Of a DNA stretch of 7,492 nt, positions 1 through 5,897 are shown piece by piece. Position numbers and translations under genes: made by a program. The DNA comes from JBBRYK01 sp038237665 (GTDB taxonomy: Bacteria > Actinomycetota > Thermoleophilia > Gaiellales > Gaiellaceae), in contig JBBRYK010000107.1 of NCBI GenBank assembly GCA_038237665.1, positions 1 to 7,492 on the forward strand, written 5' to 3'. Under the pieces are notes generated by a model. It ran no database searches. It saw nothing but the letters and a program-made list of their open reading frames with translations, and was not told the DNA's origin. Within the stretch, counting starts at the first letter, position 1; each line of letters opens with the position of its first letter.

Positions 1-36
1 ACGATCCGAATCGTCCAGGCCGTCGCCGGTGGCTGA
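1..36 (+). CDS. Possible 3' end of an upstream gene (unresolved)
   Basis: Read from base 1, the plus strand gives TIRIVQAVAGG followed by TGA at 34-36, with G or C in the third position of most codons, so this may be the tail of a gene that begins outside the window. Eleven codons are too few to identify a family. The opposite strand is also open from a GTG at 38-40 (reading MLSHRRRPGRFGS leftward), which would put a gene start directly beside the palindrome at 43-57. I cannot decide between the two readings from the sequence seen. Confidence 0.3.
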   Translation, partial: TIRIVQAVAGG

Positions 37-42
37 GCACAA

Positions 43-57
43 GTAACACTGTGTTAC
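43..57. promoter_or_regulatory. Palindromic operator-like site, copy 1
   Basis: GTAACACTGTGTTAC is a perfect inverted repeat of two 7-base arms around a central T. The same 15 bases recur at 123-137. Length, symmetry and duplication suit the binding site of a dimeric repressor such as a TetR-family protein; the family is an inference. It lies 6 bases after a possible plus-strand stop codon and 2 bases from a possible minus-strand GTG start. The strip 58-120 between the two copies holds a small perfect stem-loop (CGGTCC/GGACCG, 65-79) and no supported gene. Confidence 0.65.
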
Positions 58-120
58 AAAGTTTCGGTCCAGCGGACCGGAGCGGCCTCTCGAGGGGAGC
101 GCATGAGGGGCGCGGCGAGT

Positions 121-139
121 TAGTAACACTGTGTTACTA
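121..139. promoter_or_regulatory. Palindromic operator-like site, copy 2
   Basis: TAGTAACACTGTGTTACTA is a perfect 19-base palindrome whose core repeats the 15 bases at 43-57. The two centres (50 and 130) are 80 bp apart, close to a whole number of helical turns, so two bound dimers would sit on nearly the same face of the DNA. The minus-strand stop codon TAG (137-139) of the reconstructed propeller gene lies inside this palindrome, so the site also marks the end of that coding region. The regulator and its target are not visible in the window. Confidence 0.65.
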
Positions 140-1244
140 GGGCAAACCGCGCCCCCCGTACCGCCCGGCTACGTCCTCGTTCACCGCCTCACAGTCGCCG
201 GCGATCGCATCGACGCGGTCGGCCACGACGGTGTCGCGGCCCGCTGCTGCGGCAGACGACCACGTCGCGCTGCCCGTCGCGGGCGAGAACGACGTCGTCG
301 CCGGATCCGGCGTCGACGCGGTCTCGGCCGCTGCCCGGGACGAGATGGTCGGCTCCCGGGCCTCCGATCAGCAGGTCGTTGCCGGCCGCGCCGTAGACGG
401 TGTCGCCACCGCCCCGCCGCGCGCGGATCGCGTCATTTCCCGGCCAGGGAGCAGATCAGGTCGCTTCGCTCCGTCCCGACCAGGGTCTCACCGCGGACGG
501 TGCCGACGATCGCACAACCCTTGGAGGTCACCGACTGCCAGTCGGGAGCCACGTCCCAGCCGCGCCGAGAGGTGAGCCGGCCGAGGATCACGCCGTTGTC
601 GGTCATCCGGTAGAGGTCTCGGTTGCCCTTACCGCCGCGCTCCGATTCGAAGACCAGCTCGGTCCCGTCCGGCGCCCAGCCCGGGAGGGCATCGAGGGCC
701 ACGCTCCGCGTCACGCGCCGGAGCCCGCTGCCGTCGGACCCGACGATCCAGATGTCGAGGTTGCCGCTCCGGTCGGAGTCGAACGCGATCCGTCGCCCGT
801 CGGGCGACCAGGCCGGGTTCTCGTCATTGCCGCCGCCGCGAGTAATCCGAGTCACCCCCGAGCCGTCCGAGCTCATCACCCAGATCTGCCGCGAGCCCGA
901 GCGATCGGTGGTGAAGGCGACCTTCGACCCGTCCGGCGACCAGGCCGGATCGCCGTCGAAGCCGGCGTCCTGCGTCAGCCGGGTCTCGTTCGAGCCGTCG
1001 ACGTCGATCGAGTAGATCTCGGTCTGTCCGTCCCGTTCGCTCTCGAATGCGACCCTGGTGCCGTACGGCGCCCAGGTGGCGTCGCCGTCGTAGGCGGGCG
1101 AGAACGTCACCTGAGTGACCGCGCTGCCGTCACCCTGCTCTGGAAGACCACACGGCCGTTCAGGCCGGGCACGACCGCGCCACCTGCGCCGAGCACCGCC
1201 GTGAGCGCGACCAGGGTGGCCGCGAAGAGGCCCTTCGCCAGCAT
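137..1244 (-). pseudogene. Secreted TolB-like (PD40) propeller protein with RTX-type C-terminus, split by three frameshifts
   Basis: ATG at 1242-1244 follows an excellent ribosome site (AAAGGAGG at 1249-1256) and encodes a signal peptide, MLAKGLFAATLVALTAVLG, running into NGRVVFQS, the first propeller strand. Near 1133-1142 the frame changes. The next frame carries PD40/TolB repeats with the motifs YSIDVDGSNETRLT, DPAWSPDGSKVAF, NPAWSPDGRRIAFDS and DIWIVGSDGSG, then CAIVGTVRGETLVGTERSDL, where RTX-type repeats begin. That frame ends in TGA at 433-435. Removing one base from the AAA run (436-438) restores GNDAIRARRGGGDTVYGAAGNDLLIGG and onward. Removing one base from the CCC run at 240-242 (GGG on the coding strand) restores RDTVVADRVDAIAGDCEAV to a stop at 137-139. 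The repaired product is about 368 residues and would be exported. Such proteins are usually extracellular Ca-binding scaffolds of unknown substrate. The break may be real decay or sequencing error; the domain call is firm. Confidence 0.8.
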
Positions 1245-1256
1245 TTCCCCTCCTTT

Positions 1257-1276
1257 CCTCGGTGTGCAAGCCGAGG
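1257..1276 (-). other. Stem-loop in the 5' leader of the propeller gene
   Basis: On the minus strand CCTCGG, an 8-base loop and CCGAGG form a perfect 6-bp stem that ends just upstream of the ribosome site of the gene starting at 1244. It could affect translation or mRNA stability. A short near-palindrome, GCACACATGTGCGC, lies just upstream at 1284-1297. Both could be chance in GC-rich DNA. Confidence 0.3.
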
Positions 1277-1364
1277 CTAGGAGGCACACATGTGCGCGCC
1301 TTGAGCCGGGGGTAAGTGTCGGTTAGCCGCTCGTAAGCGTTTCGGCAGCGACTTTACGAACCAC

Positions 1365-2381
1365 CTACGGGACGATCGTCGGGATGTCCTTGATCTTGCC
1401 GCTGATGATGTCGTCACGGACCTTGTTGACCGCGTCGACGTCCGCCTTCGGCACCTTCGGGCTGATCTTTCCGAGGCCGACGCCGTCGTCCTTCAGGCCG
1501 TAGACGGTGTCGCCGCCCTTGAACTTGCCATCGAGCACCGACTTGATCGCCGAGTAGACGGCCACGTCGACGCGCTTGACCGCGCTGGTCAGGATGTGCG
1601 GCCCGAGGACGGACTGGTCGGCATCCACGCCGATTCCCCAGAGCTTCTTCTCGCGTGCCGCGTCGAGGGCGCCGAGCCCGCAGCCGCCCGCGACCTGGAA
1701 GATGACGCCGGCGCCGCGCGAGATCTGGGTCAGCGCGACCTCCTTGCACTTGGCCTGGTCGACGAAGTCCTGCGAATAGGCGTTCAGGGTCTCGATGCCC
1801 GGATCCGCTTTCTTCGCGCCCGCCTGGTAGCCGGCGATGAAGCGGTCGACCGGCGGCTGCTTCTGTCCACCGACCGAGCCGATCACGTCCTTGCCGGGCC
1901 GCTTCTTCTCGACCAGGGCCGCGAGATACCCGGCCAGGTAGCCGACCTCCTGCTCGCGGAACAGGAGCCCGTTCACATTCTTCGGATGGTGCTTGAGGTC
2001 GGCGACGCCGACGTCGACGATCGCGAAGTGCGAGTCGGGGAAGCGCGACGCTGCGGCGTCGATCGCGTCGGTCTCGGTGAACCCGACGCCGACGATCAGG
2101 TCGTAGCCCTTCTTGGCGAAGGAGGTCAGGTTCGGGATGTAGTCCGCGGCCGAGTTCGACTGCACGACGCGTCCGCTGACGCCGAGCTCGGTCTGGGCCC
2201 GCTGGAGGCCCACGAAGGCCAGGTGGTTGAAGCCCCGGTCGTTCAGCTGCCCGATGTCCGTGACGAGGCCGATCTTGAGCCCACCCTCGTTGGTCGAGGT
2301 GGTCTTCTTGCCCCCACCGCCGCAGGAAGTGAGGACGAGAACGGCGGCGGCAAGCAGTGCGGCGAGTGCAATCGGCTTCAT
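1365..2381 (-). CDS. BMP/PnrA-family substrate-binding lipoprotein
   Basis: This 338-residue protein is an exported, lipid-anchored binding protein of the BMP (basic membrane protein)/PnrA/Med family, the binding component of ABC importers. Studied members bind purine nucleosides. Residues 1-20 form a lipoprotein signal with lipobox LTSC, Cys20 being the predicted lipidated residue, followed by a Gly/Lys/Thr/Ser linker. Family motifs follow: DIGQLNDRGFN (42-52), LLFREQEVGYLAGYLAAL (139-156), GGQKQPPVDRFIAGYQAGA (171-189), GVIFQVAGGCGLGALDAA (225-242) and GIGVDADQ (249-256). Length is normal. ATG at 2379-2381 has AAAGGG a suitable distance upstream. No ATPase or permease gene is in the window, so its transporter partners are elsewhere or absent. 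The gene is divergent from an NrtR-like regulator across a palindrome, suggesting control by it. Ligand specificity cannot be read from the sequence. Confidence 0.92.
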   Translation of the reverse strand: MKPIALAALLAAAVLVLTSCGGGGKKTTSTNEGGLKIGLVTDIGQLNDRGFNHLAFVGLQRAQTELGVSGRVVQSNSAADYIPNLTSFAKKGYDLIVGVGFTETDAIDAAASRFPDSHFAIVDVGVADLKHHPKNVNGLLFREQEVGYLAGYLAALVEKKRPGKDVIGSVGGQKQPPVDRFIAGYQAGAKKADPGIETLNAYSQDFVDQAKCKEVALTQISRGAGVIFQVAGGCGLGALDAAREKKLWGIGVDADQSVLGPHILTSAVKRVDVAVYSAIKSVLDGKFKGGDTVYGLKDDGVGLGKISPKVPKADVDAVNKVRDDIISGKIKDIPTIVP

Positions 2382-2401
2382 CTGAACGGCCCTTTCGGCT
2401 A

Positions 2402-2426
2402 GGTTTACGACTCAGAGGCTAAAACC
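2402..2426. promoter_or_regulatory. 25-bp interrupted palindrome in the divergent intergenic region
   Basis: The site reads GGTTT at 2402-2406, CTC-A-GAG at 2411-2417 and AAACC at 2422-2426. Nine of the twelve base pairs of each half are symmetric about base 2414. It occupies most of the 45 bp between the lipoprotein start (2381) and the TTG start of the regulator (2427), overlaps the AGAGG ribosome site of the regulator and adjoins its start codon. It is a natural candidate operator for the NrtR-like protein, giving autoregulation and control of the lipoprotein gene. The link is inferred from position and symmetry. Confidence 0.55.
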
Positions 2427-3134
2427 TTGCCGGAGTCTAACACCGTCGCCGCGCAGCATGCGCGTACTGCCCCGACGCACGTGACCCTCGCGGTCGTCCT
2501 CCAAATCCGGAACGGCCGGCTCGAGGCACTGCTCTGGGAACGCGCCCGGGAGCCCTTCGGCGGCGCCTGGGCGCTCCCCGGCGGATACCTCGACCCCGGT
2601 GAGACGCTCGAGCAGTCGATCCGGCGCCACCTCGCCGCGAAGGTGGACGTCCGCGAGCTGACGCATCTGGAGCAGCTCGAGACGCTGAGCGATCCGAAGC
2701 GCATGCCCGAATGGCAGCTGGCGACCGCGTATCTCGGCCTCGTTCCCGCCCACCTCGACCCGGCGGTTCCGTTCGACACTACGTGGCACCCCGTCGACGA
2801 CCTGCCGCCACTCGCCTTCGACCATCGCGGGGTCGTCCTGGCCGGCCGTGCGCGCCTGCGCGCGAAGCTGTCCTACACGAACCTCGGCTTCGCGCTGGCC
2901 CCGGAGTCGTTCACGATCTCGGAGCTGCGCGAGCTCTACGCGGCGGCGCTCGGCCACGAGGTGTCCGCCACGAACCTGCAACGCGTTCTCCTCCGCCGCG
3001 GGCTACTCTTATCGACGGGCGAGCGGCGCCCGCCCGGACGCGTCGGCGGCCGCCCTGCCGCGCTCTACCGCTTCGACTCGCGCACGCTCCAGATCACCGA
3101 CCAGTTCGCCGTCTTGCGCCCGCCCGTCTCCTAG
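2427..3134 (+). CDS. NrtR-like transcriptional regulator (degenerate Nudix domain plus winged helix)
   Basis: This 235-residue protein combines an N-terminal Nudix fold (about 19-135) with a C-terminal winged helix (about 162-215; FTISELRELYAAALG, then NLQRVLLRRGLL and GRPAALYRF). That is the layout of NrtR, a repressor of NAD-metabolism genes that senses ADP-ribose-type ligands; relatives control other pathways. WALPGGYLDPGETLEQ (48-63) is typical, but the Nudix signature REUxEExGU is replaced by R67-H-L-A-A-K-V-D-V75. The acidic residues that hold catalytic Mg are gone, so it is probably a non-hydrolysing ligand sensor. The start used is TTG at 2427 with AGAGG about 8 bases upstream. GTG at 2481, just before the first Nudix strand, is the only other reasonable start and lacks a ribosome site. 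It is divergent from the BMP lipoprotein and likely regulates it. The inducing ligand is unknown. Confidence 0.88.
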   Translation: MPESNTVAAQHARTAPTHVTLAVVLQIRNGRLEALLWERAREPFGGAWALPGGYLDPGETLEQSIRRHLAAKVDVRELTHLEQLETLSDPKRMPEWQLATAYLGLVPAHLDPAVPFDTTWHPVDDLPPLAFDHRGVVLAGRARLRAKLSYTNLGFALAPESFTISELRELYAAALGHEVSATNLQRVLLRRGLLLSTGERRPPGRVGGRPAALYRFDSRTLQITDQFAVLRPPVS

Positions 3135-3187
3135 CAATTTCCTGGCGACGTCTGCAGCAAACGGCTACCCTGAATCCGTCCGCGACG

Positions 3188-3195
3188 AAAGGAGG
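3188..3195 (+). promoter_or_regulatory. Strong ribosome binding site of the leader ORF
   Basis: AAAGGAGG, an almost complete anti-16S match, lies 8 bases before ATG at 3204-3206. It is one of the strongest ribosome sites in the window, which argues that the 15-codon ORF behind it is translated. A possible -10 (TACCCT, 3166-3171) lies upstream without a convincing -35. Confidence 0.6.
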
Positions 3196-3203
3196 AAGGT
3201 CAA

Positions 3204-3251
3204 ATGACAACGATTGCCCGTTTTGCCTCCCGTCGCGGCGCCCTGAGCTAG
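3204..3251 (+). CDS. Short leader ORF upstream of rsgA
   Basis: ATG at 3204 opens a 15-codon frame, MTTIARFASRRGALS, ending in TAG at 3249-3251. The support is the strong AAAGGAGG site with good spacing and the lack of any other gene in the 204 bp between the regulator and rsgA. Five of the 15 codons (ACA, ATT, CGT, TTT, CGT) end in A or T, unusual for this DNA. The ORF is in the same frame as rsgA, 45 codons before its start, with this TAG the only stop between them. The hairpins at 3281-3310 follow. It may be a regulatory leader peptide whose translation affects hairpin choice, or the remnant of an N-terminal extension. I recognise no known leader family. Confidence 0.5.
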   Translation: MTTIARFASRRGALS

Positions 3252-3280
3252 CCGCTCTTTCTCTCTCGGGCTCCGCAGAC

Positions 3281-3310
3281 GGCCGCGTTCCGGCCGCGCC
3301 ACTGCGCGGC
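3281..3310 (+). promoter_or_regulatory. Two mutually exclusive hairpins before rsgA (possible attenuator)
   Basis: Hairpin A pairs GGCCG (3281-3285) with CGGCC (3291-3295). Hairpin B pairs GCCGCGC (3293-3299) with GCGCGGC (3304-3310) around a CACT loop and is followed by GTTCTT. They share bases 3293-3295, so only one can form. B looks like a weak intrinsic terminator and A could pre-empt it, the usual layout of an attenuator downstream of a leader ORF. The T-tract is poor and GC-rich DNA forms such stems easily, so the functional call is tentative. Confidence 0.35.
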
Positions 3311-3325
3311 GTTCTTGCCTGCCCG

Positions 3326-3332
3326 AAAGGAG
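3326..3332 (+). promoter_or_regulatory. Ribosome binding site that sets the rsgA start
   Basis: AAAGGAG lies 6 bases before TTG at 3339-3341. An in-frame TTG at 3315 exists, but this ribosome site would then fall inside the coding region, and the family N-terminus (LARLGW) begins only a few residues after the 3339 start. The start is therefore placed at 3339. Confidence 0.75.
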
Positions 3333-3338
3333 ACCAGC

Positions 3339-4391
<1,053 letters not shown>

Positions 4392-4393
4392 AG

Positions 4394-4420
4394 CACGGGG
4401 GAACCCATGGTTCCCCCGTG
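4394..4420. terminator. Perfect 12-bp stem-loop between convergent genes
   Basis: CACGGGGGAACC and GGTTCCCCCGTG form a perfect 12-bp stem with a CAT loop, starting 3 bases after the rsgA stop codon. It is the strongest hairpin I found. No clean T-tract follows on either strand (AGCCCCCTCCTTCTT on plus), so it is a non-canonical, probably bidirectional terminator, or a 3' stabilising structure. Confidence 0.65.
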
Positions 4421-4470
4421 AGCCCCCTCCTTCTTGCCACGGCAGGGAAGAAATCGCACGGGGCCTCCCG

Positions 4471-4491
4471 CCGGAGCAAGTCCGGCTCCGG
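4471..4491. terminator. Second stem-loop in the convergent gap
   Basis: CCGGAGC (4471-4477) and GCTCCGG (4485-4491) form a 7-bp stem with a 7-base loop, 66 bases past the stop of the minus-strand DUF2182 gene. It may help end transcription arriving from the right. No T-tract is seen, and the rest of 4421-4557 holds no gene I can support. Confidence 0.35.
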
Positions 4492-4557
4492 CCGCGATCG
4501 TTTGTGCACAGGAGGGCCGGCCGACAGAGCCCGCGAAGGATGCGTTCGGCCTGAGAC

Positions 4558-5481
4558 CTACTTCATCGTCGGGGCCATCTGATCCTTCGGCTTCATCTGG
4601 CCCGACGGCTCCATCTGGCCCGACGGCTTCATCTGGCCCGAGGGCTTCATCTTCCCGACCGGCTGCATCTGCTCGGACGGCCCCATGTGCATCCGCGGAG
4701 CCTTCCCCGGGCGGGTGAGGCCCGGCACGTGACCCGGTGCTGCCGCGACCCAGATCCCGAAGGCCGCGAACGCGACGGCAAAGGGAACGGTGAGCCGGTC
4801 GCCCTTCGGCAGCACCTTCTGGGCGAAGATCGCGGCTGCGACGATCGCCATCCAGAGCAGGCTCATCACCCCGAGCGCGAAGAGGATCAGCATCAGGCCC
4901 CAGCAGCAGCCAACGCAGTACGCACCGTGATCGACGCCCATCCGAACAGCCCCGAGCCGCCCCGTGCGCCAGCCGCTGAGGACGAAGTGCAGGGGCGACC
5001 GGCAGTGGCGCAGGCAAACGCGCTTGAGCGGCGTCAGCTCGTAGAGGCCCGCCGCGATGAGGGCCGCGCCCGCGACGTAGGGCCCCGCGCGGTCCCAGGC
5101 GAGGAAGCCGGTGTCGAATGCGGTGATCAGCCGAAAGACGCCGTAGCCGACCAGGCCGTACACGGTCCAGGCCGCGAAGTAGCCACCGACGAAGATCCAG
5201 GTGGGGACGAGGGCGTGTCCGCGCTTCGCCCGTTCGCTCGAGATGCGTGTGAAGAGCAGCACCATCGGCGCGACCGACGGCAGCATCATCGCGGCCATCA
5301 TCGTCACCCAGATTCCGAGGTACCAACCGAGGCCCCCGAGGTTCGTACCCGGCCCGTCGTCCATGCCGTCCATCCGGGCGACCGTGACGATCCAGGCGAC
5401 GAGGGCACCGCCGAGGATGAGGGCGGCGATGGTGATCGTGCCGAGGCGAAGCGGCCGTGACGGAAGCGCGTGGGTCGTCAC
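4558..5481 (-). CDS. DUF2182 integral membrane protein with methionine-repeat tail
   Basis: This 307-residue multi-pass membrane protein belongs to DUF2182, annotated in databases as a predicted metal-binding membrane family of unproven function. Hydrophobic segments lie near 14-35, 53-77, 93-117, 133-149, 189-218 and 231-247. Family landmarks are MDGMDDGPGTNLG (37-49), WVTMMAAMMLPS (58-69), LTPLKRVCLRHCRSPL (149-164) and DHGAYCVGCCWGLM (184-197), with Cys156, Cys160, Cys189, Cys192, Cys193, His159 and His185 as possible metal ligands. The tail after about 262 repeats a PSGQMK-like hexapeptide, with Met at 266, 272, 278, 284, 290, 296 and 302. That spacing suggests soft-metal binding, possibly copper. 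The GTG start lies 18 bases after the upstream membrane gene and has no ribosome site, suggesting translational coupling. The DUF1326 partner often found beside this family is absent here. Confidence 0.88.
   Translation of the reverse strand: MTTHALPSRPLRLGTITIAALILGGALVAWIVTVARMDGMDDGPGTNLGGLGWYLGIWVTMMAAMMLPSVAPMVLLFTRISSERAKRGHALVPTWIFVGGYFAAWTVYGLVGYGVFRLITAFDTGFLAWDRAGPYVAGAALIAAGLYELTPLKRVCLRHCRSPLHFVLSGWRTGRLGAVRMGVDHGAYCVGCCWGLMLILFALGVMSLLWMAIVAAAIFAQKVLPKGDRLTVPFAVAFAAFGIWVAAAPGHVPGLTRPGKAPRMHMGPSEQMQPVGKMKPSGQMKPSGQMEPSGQMKPKDQMAPTMK
4573..4680 (-). repeat. Six 18-bp tandem repeats encoding the Met-rich tail
   Basis: Six consecutive 18-base units lie inside the 3' end of the DUF2182 gene: 4573-4590, 4591-4608, 4609-4626, 4627-4644, 4645-4662 and 4663-4680. 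On plus they resemble CTTCATCTGGCCCGACGG. The second to fourth are nearly identical, and the outer ones have diverged to about half to two-thirds identity. Each encodes one hexapeptide containing a Met, and length 18 keeps the frame, so copy number could change by slippage without breaking the protein. Confidence 0.85.
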
Positions 5482-5499
5482 GGTGCGCAGCTTAATCGG

Positions 5500-5793
5500 C
5501 TAGGCAGCCTCTTCCCACTCGAGCCAGGGGTCCCTGTACGTGGCCACACGCGCGCGACGGCGGGCGGCTCGCCGCCGAAGGATGCGCCGGCGGCGACGGC
5601 GCAGCGCAACCAGCGCGAACGGCGAGGCGGCCACCGAGAGCACGAAGAGCCAGAAGAAGAAGGCACCTCCGAAGAGCGCAAAGGCGAGCGTCCCGATGCC
5701 GTACAGGACGAGCGCCGCGACCGTGACCAGCTCGGGGACGGTCAGGACGACCTTGCGGTTGTCCTCGCGAGCGTCGCGGGCGACGGCCTTCAC
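5500..5793 (-). CDS. Small two-span membrane protein with arginine-rich tail (unrecognised)
   Basis: I recognise no family. The 97-residue protein has a charged N-terminus (MKAVARDAREDNRK), two predicted membrane spans at about 17-40 and 42-64 joined by a very short turn (FGG), then a strongly basic segment at 65-82 with at least 13 arginines, and an acidic end, DPWLEWEEAA. By the positive-inside rule both ends should face the cytoplasm, where the basic tail could touch nucleic acid or lipid headgroups. The start is GTG at 5791-5793, with an in-frame stop only three codons upstream, so the start cannot lie further out; its ribosome site (GAGG) is distant. It lies 18 bases upstream of the DUF2182 gene on the same strand and is probably in the same transcript, making a role beside it plausible but unproven. 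Confidence 0.7.
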   Translation of the reverse strand: MKAVARDAREDNRKVVLTVPELVTVAALVLYGIGTLAFALFGGAFFFWLFVLSVAASPFALVALRRRRRRILRRRAARRRARVATYRDPWLEWEEAA

Positions 5794-5897
5794 GGGATGT
5801 CATGGTCCTCTTCGGACCGGACGGACCCCGGCTCCCATTTGTGGGTTTTGCCACGCTCCGCGCCGCGAGGCCTCTTTCGCCGCGACCGGAACGCGTG

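Noticed and set aside
103..123. Mini-ORF ATG to TAG (MRGAAS) with GAGGGG upstream, between the twin palindromes
   Set aside because: Only six codons with no continuation in any frame; the ribosome-site match is likely chance in G-rich DNA.
131..1326. Long open frames on the plus strand through the propeller gene
   Set aside because: They are Arg/Pro/Ala-rich shadows of the minus-strand gene with no domain motifs, whereas the minus strand shows clear PD40 and RTX repeats.
1331..1359. TCGTAA...TTACGA inverted repeat after the lipoprotein gene as a terminator
   Set aside because: A 6-bp stem with a 17-base loop, AT-containing and without a T-tract; too weak to call.
1596..2402. 268-codon plus-strand frame opposite the lipoprotein gene
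   Set aside because: Antisense of a well-recognised BMP-family protein; composition and lack of motifs mark it as a shadow.
5804..5818. GGTCC/GGACC hairpin as a terminator between the CoA-transferase and the small membrane gene
   Set aside because: Only a 5-bp stem with no T-tract; expected by chance in this composition.
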